Assembly (NCBI GenBank): GCA_019418195.1
Contig: DYCJ01000026.1
Location: 1 to 11,079 of the forward strand
From: Clostridiales bacterium
GTDB taxonomy: Bacteria > Bacillota > Clostridia > Lachnospirales > Lachnospiraceae
DNA length: 11,079 bases
Direction of reading: 5' to 3'
Shown here: in pieces, positions 1 through 6,413 of the stretch
Layout of the letters: each line of letters starts with the position of its first letter
Numbering within the stretch: the stretch's first letter is position 1
Made by a program: the position numbers and the translations under genes
Notes under the pieces: generated by a model
What the model was told of the DNA's origin: nothing
Databases searched by the model: none
Seen by the model: only the letters and a program-made list of their open reading frames with translations

Positions 1-54
1 TTGCGGCGCTCCTTTGCGCGCCGTTCCTGTGCCATTTTTCGATTTTCTTTTTTC
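1..54. repeat. 54-bp inverted copy of bases 343-396, probable contig-end artefact
   Basis: Bases 1-54 are an exact reverse complement of 343-396, the first codons of the FKBP gene. The match stops abruptly at base 55, which does not pair with 342. The copy sits exactly at the contig end. Read in the frame of the minus-strand gene starting at 157 it gives a peptide unrelated to the FKBP N-terminus, so shared protein ancestry cannot explain it. A de Bruijn overlap of k-1 bases (k=55) or a fold-back chimera would produce exactly this. A real short inverted duplication is possible but less likely. Confidence 0.85.
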
Positions 55-157
55 CTTCACTCAGATCATGATCGATCTCATTAAGCCGGTTCTGTATTTT
101 AATGGTCACGTCTTTTAAAAACTGTGCCCCGTCTGAATATCTGCTGTCCATTGCCAT
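2..157 (-). CDS. N-terminal fragment of an unidentified protein (possibly HelD-like), runs off left edge
   Basis: An ATG at 157 on the minus strand is preceded by GAGGAG (165-170) with 7 nt spacing, which is a convincing start. The in-frame ATG at 151 is a less likely alternative. Only 55-157 is trustworthy, about 34 residues beginning MAMDSRYSDGAQFLKDV. The remaining in-frame codons to base 2 lie in the inverted artefact. The visible part is charged and predicted helical (IQNRLNEIDHDLSEG), like the N-terminal coiled coil of HelD/UvrD-type RNA polymerase recycling helicases. That resemblance is an impression from pattern, not a firm identification. The gene is divergent from the FKBP gene and shares a 183-bp AT-rich spacer with it. 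Confidence 0.6.
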   Translation of the reverse strand, partial: MAMDSRYSDGAQFLKDVTIKIQNRLNEIDHDLSEGKKKIEKWHRNGAQRSAA

Positions 158-297
158 AATAACGCTCCTCTGTCTTTTTCCAAAGATTCGTTTTTCAAGT
201 CTGCCTGATTTGATACTTTATCATAACACGCAGACGATAGCTATAGTATATCATGTATTTTTGCAAAAAAAATCACAAATTAGTCATATTTTGTTTC

Positions 298-303
298 TAT
301 AAT
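298..303 (+). promoter_or_regulatory. Candidate -10 box of the FKBP gene
   Basis: A perfect TATAAT lies 37 bases before the FKBP start codon, giving a leader of roughly 30 nt. No TTGACA-like -35 is present 16-18 bp upstream, where the sequence is around ACAAAT, and there is no TGn extension. It is therefore only a candidate. The rest of the 158-340 spacer is AT-rich and must also contain the promoter of the divergent gene, which I could not pin down. Confidence 0.3.
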
Positions 304-340
304 GAATTCCATATTCAGCAGAAATGAGGTAAAGTGAACC

Positions 341-907
341 ATGAAAAAAGAAAATCGAAAAATGGCACAGGAACGGCGCGCAAAGGAGCGCCGCAAGAAA
401 GAACTGCAGCGTAAAATAAGCAGGATCATCGTGATCGTACTGCCTCTGATCGCAGTAATTGCGCTGATCATCGCTATCATCGTAACTTCCGGTTCTTCCA
501 ACAGCAGTTCCGGTTCGGACAATACAACAACAGAATCTGATTCCGGCACGGAAGACAGTACAGAAACCAATTCCGATACGGATACTTCCGACACCGGCGA
601 CAGTGCAGATGATGCATCGTACTCTACAGATACCTCCCTCACCATCGAGGACGGAGATACTGTAAACATCGATTATGTCGGTTCAATTGACGGGGTCGAG
701 TTCGACGGCGGCAACACACAGGAGCAGGGAACAGACCTGACTATCGGTTCCGGACGCTATATCGATGATTTTGAAGAGCAGCTCATCGGCGCTCATCCGG
801 GTGATAACGTTGAAGTGACCGTTACCTTCCCGGAGGATTACGGCAACGAAGAACTCAACGGGAAAGAAGCTGTATTTGACGTGACAGTCAATGGGATTTA
901 TCAATAA
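341..907 (+). CDS. Membrane-anchored FKBP-type peptidyl-prolyl isomerase
   Basis: A 188-residue protein with three parts. Residues 1-26 are a strongly basic cytoplasmic tail. Residues about 27-49 are one hydrophobic membrane segment without a lipobox cysteine. Residues 50-98 are a linker made almost entirely of Ser, Thr, Asp, Glu, Gly and Asn. The C-terminal domain (about 99-186) matches the FKBP fold of the trigger-factor type: [20 protein letters not shown], an [14 protein letters not shown] segment and a [21 protein letters not shown] ending. FKBP domains catalyse cis-trans isomerisation of Xaa-Pro bonds. With a basic N-terminus the domain should face outside, so a role in folding secreted or wall proteins is inferred. 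The start is supported by GAGGT about 10 nt upstream. It is convergent with the AlkD-family gene. Isomerase activity is likely but untested, since substrate-pocket residues vary in this subfamily. Confidence 0.9.
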   Translation: MKKENRKMAQERRAKERRKKELQRKISRIIVIVLPLIAVIALIIAIIVTSGSSNSSSGSDNTTTESDSGTEDSTETNSDTDTSDTGDSADDASYSTDTSLTIEDGDTVNIDYVGSIDGVEFDGGNTQEQGTDLTIGSGRYIDDFEEQLIGAHPGDNVEVTVTFPEDYGNEELNGKEAVFDVTVNGIYQ

Positions 908-938
908 AATTATAGTTTTCCGTACTAACAAAGTATCC

Positions 939-1069
939 GCCGGGAGACAGGTATTGTTATCGCACCCGCTTTCGCTCGGGCCGTAACGCAACGGTACATA
1001 GGAGCGCAAAAGACGCGCTCCAAGTGCCGGCGTTACTCTACGGTGCGTACACAATACCTGTCTCCCGGC
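939..1069. repeat. Large near-palindromic multi-stem element (possible structured RNA or MITE-like repeat)
   Basis: The ends form a perfect 19-bp inverted repeat: 939-957 (GCCGGGAGACAGGTATTGT) and 1051-1069. The stem continues as 958-966 with 1042-1049, with one bulged base on each side (960 and 1050). Inside are two arms. One is a 4-bp hairpin, CCCG/CGGG (965-968 with 977-980), which competes with the end of the main stem. The other is a long arm: 983-989 with 1030-1036, a two-A bulge, 992-997 with 1024-1029, then 1001-1007 (GGAGCGC) with 1015-1021 around a 7-nt loop. The result is a three-way-junction-like fold of about 131 nt. It is GC-richer than its flanks and has no U-tract on either side. 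One T-G pair (995/1026) favours the plus-strand RNA slightly. It lies between two convergent genes; no coding explanation and no obvious target-site duplication were seen. Confidence 0.85.
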
Positions 1070-1129
1070 TGCTTTCTTTCCCATCCCGAAAAACGAATTT
1101 CAAACGGAAGAAACAAGACCGGAACGCTC

Positions 1130-1175
1130 TCGACTACGGTCCCATCCCAACCGGCAGGAAAGGGAAGGTAGTCGA
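1130..1175. other. Inverted repeat in the convergent intergenic region
   Basis: TCGACTAC (1130-1137) and GTAGTCGA (1168-1175) form an 8-bp stem around a purine/C-rich 30-nt interior that contains a further short TCCC/GGGA pairing. No U-tract follows on either strand, so this is not a standard terminator. It may be part of the same structured region as 939-1069. The remainder of 1070-1262 shows nothing else recognisable. Confidence 0.5.
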
Positions 1176-1222
1176 TAAAGTTCACCTTTTCAATCAATTT
1201 TCTGTAAATTTCGTGATTATCG

Positions 1223-1247
1223 GGGAGACACTTCCAAAATGTCTCTC
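1223..1247 (-). terminator. Weak hairpin just after the AlkD-family gene
   Basis: GAGACA (1225-1230) pairs with TGTCTC (1240-1245), extended by a G-T and a G-C pair to 8 bp around a 9-nt loop. It lies 16 nt downstream of the AlkD stop codon on the minus strand, where a terminator would be expected. The bases after it (CGATAATCACG) are not a U-tract, so intrinsic termination here is doubtful. Confidence 0.3.
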
Positions 1248-1262
1248 AGATAAATACGAATT

Positions 1263-1961
1263 TCACTTCCGCTTGATCCTCCCCAGTTCATCTTTTTCTT
1301 CCCGCATCACCTGGTATGACTCCCGTATCTTCTGTATTGCTTTATTATGGGTAAAGTCATCCATGCTGTTATTTTCAAGCAGCCGTCTTGTCTTCTCCGG
1401 AAACTTCACATAGCATACCTGAAGTGTCCACGCCACGGCCATCTTTGCATAGTATCCGTCATGCCAAAGCTCGTTACAGATGGCCAGTATCTCGTCGATA
1501 TGCTCCTCATCCACAAAATGATCCATCATTGCAACAATCATAAAGCGCAGCTCAAATTCTTCTTTGCTGGCTCTGTATGTTTTCAGATATTCAAACCAGT
1601 AATCCGGATCTGTCCGCATGAATTTGAAGCCGCTGACACAGCTGTCGCAGACGGACCAGTTTGTGATCTTAGGAGCAAACTCGTCAAGATATTTCCGGTA
1701 CTCTTCCCGCTCCATCTTCGCATATCCGATGACAAGTCCCTGCACCATGATCTCTTCGTGGATCGAGTCCCGGCTGATCTTCTTTTGTGCTTCAGAAAGA
1801 TAGGCGCGGAAATCGCCTTTTGCTGTCTCCTTGGCCAGTTTTCGCAGTAACGGAAGCCGGACTCCCAATACATGTTCCACTCCCGGGAGAAGTTTCTGAT
1901 TGAATTCTCTGTACTTTTCTTCCGCCAGTTCATACAGTCTGCTTTTGATTTCTTCTGTCAT
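1263..1961 (-). CDS. AlkD-family DNA alkylation repair protein (HEAT-like DNA glycosylase)
   Basis: A 232-residue all-helical protein of the AlkC/AlkD family, in the usual size range. Family members excise N3- and N7-alkylated purines using a stack of HEAT-like helical repeats instead of base flipping. The residues known to matter in Bacillus cereus AlkD appear in order and with matching spacing: Trp102 and Asp106 in NWSVCD, Arg139 in FELRFMIVAMM, and Trp178 in YYAKMAVAWTLQ. The Trp-x3-Asp pair is the catalytic signature. The start codon at 1961 follows AGGAG with good spacing (1969-1976). A strong terminator (1991-2029) separates it from nfnB, leaving only about 30 nt for a promoter. Expression may therefore depend on read-through or on a promoter overlapping the terminator. 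The last residues are basic (GRIKRK). No toxin, phage or mobile neighbours are present, so a housekeeping repair role is most likely. Confidence 0.88.
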   Translation of the reverse strand: MTEEIKSRLYELAEEKYREFNQKLLPGVEHVLGVRLPLLRKLAKETAKGDFRAYLSEAQKKISRDSIHEEIMVQGLVIGYAKMEREEYRKYLDEFAPKITNWSVCDSCVSGFKFMRTDPDYWFEYLKTYRASKEEFELRFMIVAMMDHFVDEEHIDEILAICNELWHDGYYAKMAVAWTLQVCYVKFPEKTRRLLENNSMDDFTHNKAIQKIRESYQVMREEKDELGRIKRK

Positions 1962-1990
1962 CCCGTTTCGCTCTCCTCTACTGTTTCCTG

Positions 1991-2029
1991 AAAAAAGGTT
2001 TCCCGTCCGTATCCCGGACAGGAAACCTT
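1991..2029 (-). terminator. Strong intrinsic terminator of the nfnAB operon
   Basis: A long hairpin has a 9-bp lower stem (AAGGTTTCC 1995-2003 with 2021-2029), one mismatch (2004/2020), a 5-bp upper stem (GTCCG/CGGAC) and a 5-nt loop. On the minus strand it is followed by TTTTTT (bases 1996-1991). It sits 37 nt after the nfnB stop and just before the AlkD ribosome binding site. Confidence 0.9.
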
Positions 2030-2065
2030 CTTTACATTCTCAACAGATCATTCTAAACTGTAATC

Positions 2066-3460
2066 TTAGTTTTCTTTGCTCTTCAGATATTCATCAATAC
2101 CTTTTGCTCCGGCTTTTCCTGCACCCATAGCGAGGATTACCGTAGCGGCACCGGTTACTGCATCACCGCCGGCAAACACACCTTCTTTTGAAGTCTGTCC
2201 GTTGTCCTCATCGGCAACGATACATTTCCTGCGGTTTGTCTCCAGACCTTTAGTCGTGGAAGAGATCAGCGGGTTCGGAGAAGTTCCGAGAGCCATGATA
2301 ACTGTATCTACCTGAATATCATACTCGGATCCCGGGATTTCCACCGGGCGTCTTCTTCCGGATGCATCAGGCTCGCCAAGTTCCATCTTGATCACGGTAA
2401 CACTTGAGATGTTTCCGTTCTCATCCACGTTGATCTTCTTCGGATTTGTCAGCAGGTTGAAGACAACTCCCTCTTCCTTCGCATGATGAACCTCTTCTAC
2501 TCTGGCCGGAAGCTCTGCTTCGCTTCTTCTGTATATTATATGTACGTCTGCTCCGAGTCTGAGCGCAGTCCTTGCCGCGTCCATGGCAACGTTACCGCCG
2601 CCCACAACTGCCACTTTCTTTCCTGCGATGATCGGTGTATCGTAGGAATCATCGAATGCTTTCATCAGATTGCTTCTTGTCAGGTATTCATTTGCAGAGA
2701 ATACACCATTTGAGTTCTCGCCCGGGATTCCCATGAACATCGGAAGACCTGCTCCCGAACCGATGAATACCGCCTCAAATCCCTCGTCTTCCATGAGCTG
2801 ATCAATGGTAGTGGATTTTCCTATGACTACGTTCGTCTCAAATTTTACGCCGAGCTCTTTTACTTTCTCGATCTCTTTTGCCACGACTTTCTCTTTCGGG
2901 AGACGGAACTCCGGAATGCCGTATACAAGAACGCCGCCCAGTTCATGGAGAGCCTCAAACACTGTCACGTCATAACCTTTCTTAGCCAGATCGCCCGCAC
3001 ATGTAAGTCCGGACGGACCGGAACCGATCACGGCTACTTTATGACCGTTCAGTGTCTCTGCCCCCACCGGCTTGATATCATTCTCAAGTGCATAGTCAGC
3101 CACAAATCTCTCCAGTTTACCGATCGATACCGGTTCCCCTTTGATACCGCGGATACATTTGCCTTCGCACTGTGACTCCTGGGGACAGACTCGTCCGCAG
3201 ATTGCCGGAAGCGCACTTGACTTACCGATCACTTTATATGCTTCTTCAATATTTCCTTCTTTTACCTCATGGATAAATGCGGGGATATCAATAGAGACCG
3301 GACATCCGTCGATGCATTTCGCATTTTTGCAGTTCAGGCATCTTGCCGCCTCTTCCATGGCTTCTTCTTTATTATAACCGAGGCATACTTCATCAAAATT
3401 TGTCGCGCGTACCTTCGCATCCTGCTCTCTGACAGGCACTTTCTTTAATACATCTGCCAT
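2066..3460 (-). CDS. nfnB: NfnB-type subunit: GltD-like NADPH/FAD/Fe-S oxidoreductase
   Basis: 464 residues. The N-terminal ferredoxin-like region carries eight cysteines for two [4Fe-4S] clusters: Cys41, 44, 49, 53 and Cys88, 92, 98, 102. Next is an FAD-binding Rossmann motif GSGPSG (146-151), a second nucleotide-binding motif GGGNVAMD (287-294) for NADPH, and the terminal FAD motif GGDAVTGAAT (431-440). This architecture is shared with the glutamate synthase small subunit, and automated annotation often calls it GltD/GltA. The partner gene immediately upstream is an NfnA-like flavoprotein and no large glutamate synthase subunit is present. The better reading is NfnB of the electron-bifurcating NADH-dependent reduced ferredoxin:NADP+ oxidoreductase, which couples NADPH, NAD+ and ferredoxin in the cytoplasm. 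The start overlaps the nfnA stop by one base (TAATG), with GGAGGTGA inside the end of nfnA, so translation is probably coupled. A strong terminator follows. Confidence 0.9.
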   Translation of the reverse strand: MADVLKKVPVREQDAKVRATNFDEVCLGYNKEEAMEEAARCLNCKNAKCIDGCPVSIDIPAFIHEVKEGNIEEAYKVIGKSSALPAICGRVCPQESQCEGKCIRGIKGEPVSIGKLERFVADYALENDIKPVGAETLNGHKVAVIGSGPSGLTCAGDLAKKGYDVTVFEALHELGGVLVYGIPEFRLPKEKVVAKEIEKVKELGVKFETNVVIGKSTTIDQLMEDEGFEAVFIGSGAGLPMFMGIPGENSNGVFSANEYLTRSNLMKAFDDSYDTPIIAGKKVAVVGGGNVAMDAARTALRLGADVHIIYRRSEAELPARVEEVHHAKEEGVVFNLLTNPKKINVDENGNISSVTVIKMELGEPDASGRRRPVEIPGSEYDIQVDTVIMALGTSPNPLISSTTKGLETNRRKCIVADEDNGQTSKEGVFAGGDAVTGAATVILAMGAGKAGAKGIDEYLKSKEN

Positions 3461-4347
3461 TATTCGTCACCTCCGCAATGTCCGCATCCGCCGTGATGAG
3501 TATCTCCCTCCAGGAGTTTCAGCATCGCACGGCCTTCTGCTGTCTTGTATGTCTGGCTTCTCTTCATCGCCTGATCAAAATCTACCAGATGTCCGTCAAA
3601 TTCCGGTCCGTCTACGCAGGCAAATTTAATCTCGTCGCCAACCTGAAGACGGCATGCTCCGCACATACCTGTTCCGTCTACCATGATCGGATTCATGCTG
3701 ACGATCGTCGGAATCTCCAGTTTCTTTGTCAGGAGGCAGACAAACTTCATCATGATCATCGGCCCGATCGCAATACAGACATCATATTTGTTTCCTTTAT
3801 TTACAAGCTCCTCCACCATAGTCGTGACCATACCGGCATGGCCGTATGTACCGTCATCCGTACAGGGGTAGTAATTTCCCGATACAGCTTTCATCTCGTC
3901 CTCAAGGATCAGCATGTCCTTCGTCTTTGCACCCACGATGACGTCCGCCTCGATCCCGCGCTCATGCAGCCATTTGACCTGCGGATATACCGGGGCAGCG
4001 CCGACACCGCCTGCAACAAAGAGCATCTTCTTATTCTTCAGAGATTCGATACTTTCATTTACAAATTCAGACGGACATCCGAGAGGACCTGTAAAGTCAC
4101 GGAAATAATCGCCCTCTTTTAAACTTCCCATCTTTGTCGTAGATGCTCCGACTTCCTGTACGACAATCGTGATCGTCCCTGCCTCTCTGTCATAGTCACA
4201 GATTGTCAGCGGAATACGTTCACCTTTTTCGTCCATCTTTACAATAACAAACTGACCGGGCTGACAGTGCTGCGCAACTCGCGGCGCATGTACATCCATC
4301 AGAAAGATCTTTTCGGCCAGCTTTTCAGCTTTCATTATCTGATACAT
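3460..4347 (-). CDS. nfnA: NfnA-type subunit: ferredoxin-NADP+ reductase-like FAD/NAD/[2Fe-2S] protein
   Basis: 295 residues, homologous to the PyrK/sulfide dehydrogenase/NfnA family. Visible parts are an FAD-binding beta-barrel with R44-x-P-L-T48, a nucleotide-binding motif GGVGAAPVYP (113-122), and a C-terminal [2Fe-2S] site with Cys229, Cys232 and Cys244 (MCGACR then FAC). In NfnAB this subunit binds FAD and NAD(H), and passes electrons between NADH, its [2Fe-2S] centre and the bifurcating FAD in NfnB. The protein ends in a short His/Cys/Gly tail (residues 284-295, HHGGCGHCGGDE) that could bind metal. Translation starts at 4347 after a strong AAGGAGG, and the promoter is just upstream (4380-4408). 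It is first in a two-gene operon and overlaps nfnB by one base. A homologous sulfide dehydrogenase function cannot be excluded from sequence alone. Confidence 0.88.
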   Translation of the reverse strand: MYQIMKAEKLAEKIFLMDVHAPRVAQHCQPGQFVIVKMDEKGERIPLTICDYDREAGTITIVVQEVGASTTKMGSLKEGDYFRDFTGPLGCPSEFVNESIESLKNKKMLFVAGGVGAAPVYPQVKWLHERGIEADVIVGAKTKDMLILEDEMKAVSGNYYPCTDDGTYGHAGMVTTMVEELVNKGNKYDVCIAIGPMIMMKFVCLLTKKLEIPTIVSMNPIMVDGTGMCGACRLQVGDEIKFACVDGPEFDGHLVDFDQAMKRSQTYKTAEGRAMLKLLEGDTHHGGCGHCGGDE

Positions 4348-4379
4348 GGTCTTCCTCCTTGAAAATTCACTCTTTCACT

Positions 4380-4408
4380 ATAATACGCTATTATCAAGGT
4401 ATTGGCAA
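4380..4408 (-). promoter_or_regulatory. Sigma-70/SigA-type promoter of nfnAB
   Basis: On the minus strand TTGCCA (4408-4403) is separated by exactly 17 bp from TATTAT (4385-4380), each one mismatch from consensus. The start site should be near 4373, giving a short leader to the AAGGAGG and ATG at 4347. It occupies the gap after the acyltransferase stop, so nfnAB is an independent transcription unit. No Rex-like palindrome is seen here. Confidence 0.8.
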
Positions 4409-4415
4409 GTTATTC

Positions 4416-6272
4416 TTATTCCATACTTCGATATGTTTCAAGTACATTTTCCCTGATACACTCAACAAAGGCTTTAGCCCCAGTTTCATTCAAATGTGTC
4501 TCGTCATCTGCAAAATATTCGGGATGACCTTCACTTGCAGCATACCAGTCAATCAAGTATGTATTATCTGTATTATTCACAAACTCTCGCATCTCTGTAT
4601 TATTCGATTCCTCCCATGACGTGTATGGAGCTCTCGCCGTAATTATAAATAAAGGGACTTCCGCTCCCATGCGTTCCCGAAGTGTGGGAAGCGAGTCATA
4701 AAGTAAACCATTTGCACCAAGTGCAAAAATAACGCCATCTCCATTCCAATTCTGGTCATTTACATAAGAATCATAAATATCATAACTTTCTGTTGTATAA
4801 CGGCTTACAGCCGCATCACTGATACTATTTGGAAAAACAGTATAAAAGTCATCAGTCGCATCTAATGCGATAGAATCTCCGATCAGCAGCAGCTGTAATT
4901 TTTCTAATAGCTCCTCGTCTGTAAGATCTGCAAAACTGATGTTCTGTAACTCACTATTTTTTTCAGAAGATTGTTCAGCCTTTTCTTTTGCCAGTTCACT
5001 TGCGGTCGCTGCCTGTCTTTCAAGTTCATCTATATTATCCAACGCATTTTCCCGCGGTACAAAAATAATACATAAAATAGCTGCCACTGCAATAACAGCT
5101 GTTCCCATGGATATCTTCATCATTTTCTTTAAAAGTGCAACTGCCTTTCTCCGTTCACGCTTTGATCTCGGACGACTGGTTACAAAAGCTATGCTTTTCC
5201 CGATAATACCATGACGAATCGGTGTTTCTACAAAATGATAAGACAGCGCTGAAAGTACAAAAGTAAGTATTATTTCAATTAATATAATCCACCATGAGGC
5301 CCTTTTTCCTCCGCTGATTAATAAAATAATCGGATAGTGCCATAGATAAATACCATAGGAGCGTTCGCCAATCCATCTAAAGAAAGGAAGGCTCAGTAAT
5401 TTTCCAAGTATACTTTTAGGATTTAAAAGAGCATAGATAACGGCAACGGCAAGTACAGACGCGAGGATCTGACCTCCCCTATATAGAAAACTGCTGTAAC
5501 CGTTAATCATGACTATCATACAAAACAACCCTATGAGAGCCGCTGCTCCTATCGCCTCCCGTACAACTGGAATTATTGGGATAATATTATTCATATATAC
5601 AGTAATCATTGCCAGCAGCGAACCGAATAAAAGAGAAAACACCCTAGTATCAGTACCGTAATAAACCCTGCTCGGATCCTGTGAAGGGTTAAACATTCCC
5701 CACATCAAAACTGCAGAAACAAACGCCAGAGCAATTGTTACCCATAAGAATATTTTTTTCCTTTCTTTGAATCGTGAAAGAATTAAAAGAATCAGGGGAT
5801 AAATGAGATAAAATGCCAAAGACCAGCAATGTGTAAAAGGTGAAGGTGAACCAGCATTTTCAAAATATGAAACGTTATTAAATATCTGCCACCAGTTATT
5901 GTAACAAAAAACTGCAGATAACAGATCTGAACAGGCTTTTGTAAAAATAACTCTGTTAAAAACAGCACTGACAAAGATTAATGCTACAGCCATTGTAAGG
6001 ATCGCAGGGAGCAATCTGCGAATACGTCGAATCCAAAAATTCTTCAGATCAATCGTACCCGTAGATTCTATTTCTGTAATCAATATACGTGTAATCAGAA
6101 AGCCAGATATGACAAAAAATATTGTAACGCCAAGGAGACCACCCTTAGCAATAGGAAGCTGTAAATGATATGCAATCACCGCCAAAACAGCAATCGCTCT
6201 TAATCCGTCAATTCCGCTTATATAATTACTTGAAGATTTCAGGTTTGATGACACATACTCATCTGTTCTCAT
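4416..6272 (-). CDS. OatA-like membrane acyltransferase (AT3) fused to SGNH esterase-like domain
   Basis: 618 residues from the ATG at 6272, which has GGGGAGG about 8 nt upstream. A longer in-frame start at 6398 would add an implausible 42 residues read from AT-rich spacer. The N-terminal acyltransferase-3 domain (about 17-355) has many membrane helices, the catalytic-type His36 (AYHL), the RRIRR cluster (82-86) and FVISGFLITR. A further helix near 391-406 leads to a charged linker (410-450) and an outside SGNH domain (about 460-618) with GDS (Ser467), GAN (519-521) and DETHL (Asp590, His593). Such proteins move acetyl groups across the membrane onto cell-wall glycan or surface sugar, and OatA makes peptidoglycan lysozyme-resistant. 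Oddity: the segment that in relatives usually reads SLxxEEQFYL is SLAFYLIYPL here, so about four residues including the conserved Glu are missing. The gene is visibly more AT-rich than its neighbours. Confidence 0.88.
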   Translation of the reverse strand: MRTDEYVSSNLKSSSNYISGIDGLRAIAVLAVIAYHLQLPIAKGGLLGVTIFFVISGFLITRILITEIESTGTIDLKNFWIRRIRRLLPAILTMAVALIFVSAVFNRVIFTKACSDLLSAVFCYNNWWQIFNNVSYFENAGSPSPFTHCWSLAFYLIYPLILLILSRFKERKKIFLWVTIALAFVSAVLMWGMFNPSQDPSRVYYGTDTRVFSLLFGSLLAMITVYMNNIIPIIPVVREAIGAAALIGLFCMIVMINGYSSFLYRGGQILASVLAVAVIYALLNPKSILGKLLSLPFFRWIGERSYGIYLWHYPIILLISGGKRASWWIILIEIILTFVLSALSYHFVETPIRHGIIGKSIAFVTSRPRSKRERRKAVALLKKMMKISMGTAVIAVAAILCIIFVPRENALDNIDELERQAATASELAKEKAEQSSEKNSELQNISFADLTDEELLEKLQLLLIGDSIALDATDDFYTVFPNSISDAAVSRYTTESYDIYDSYVNDQNWNGDGVIFALGANGLLYDSLPTLRERMGAEVPLFIITARAPYTSWEESNNTEMREFVNNTDNTYLIDWYAASEGHPEYFADDETHLNETGAKAFVECIRENVLETYRSME

Positions 6273-6355
6273 TAAAATTTCCTCCCCCTCATTTGTTTTC
6301 AAAATATATATTATATATTTTGATTGTAACACACAGCAGAACTTTTTGGAGCATA

Positions 6356-6389
6356 ATATTAGAGCTGCTAAAATAAGCAGCCCTAATAT
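6356..6389 (-). terminator. Hairpin after the alcohol dehydrogenase gene (possible terminator)
   Basis: ATATTAG (6356-6362) pairs with CTAATAT (6383-6389). After one mismatch, GCTGCT (6364-6369) pairs with AGCAGC (6376-6381) around a 6-nt loop. It lies 24 nt past the dehydrogenase stop. No clear U-tract follows, so termination may be partial. The gap 6273-6413 otherwise holds an AT-rich leader for the acyltransferase with a TATAAT on the minus strand (6315-6310) that lacks a convincing -35. Confidence 0.5.
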
Positions 6390-6413
6390 AGATAACATAT
6401 GCCATGAATTTAG

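Noticed and set aside
939..1069. Simple bidirectional intrinsic terminator, or an insertion sequence
   Set aside because: There is no U-tract on either strand, and the size and branching are excessive for a terminator. No transposase and no target-site duplication were seen for an insertion sequence.
683..1084. A 133-residue minus-strand ORF covering the palindrome and the end of the FKBP gene
   Set aside because: It overlaps a well-supported gene on the other strand, spans the inverted repeat, has no ribosome site and shows no protein-like domain.
1347..1850. Plus-strand ORF antisense to the AlkD-family gene
   Set aside because: The minus frame has catalytic residues in family order; the plus frame has none and lacks a ribosome site.
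2066..3460. Glutamate synthase small subunit (GltD)
   Set aside because: The architecture fits, but no large subunit is present and the gene is fused by overlap to an NfnA-type partner, which favours NfnB.
3478..4122. Long plus-strand ORF antisense to nfnA (214 residues)
   Set aside because: It is the antisense of a strongly conserved gene, is Cys/His-rich from codon mirroring and has no start signal.
6310..6315. Minus-strand TATAAT as the acyltransferase promoter
   Set aside because: It lies in a TA-repeat tract and no acceptable -35 is found 16-18 bp upstream, so it was not listed as a feature.
6273..6398. Upstream in-frame start adding 42 residues to the acyltransferase
   Set aside because: The extra residues come from the AT-rich leader and part of the downstream hairpin of adh, while the ATG at 6272 has a strong ribosome site and begins right before the family's conserved region.
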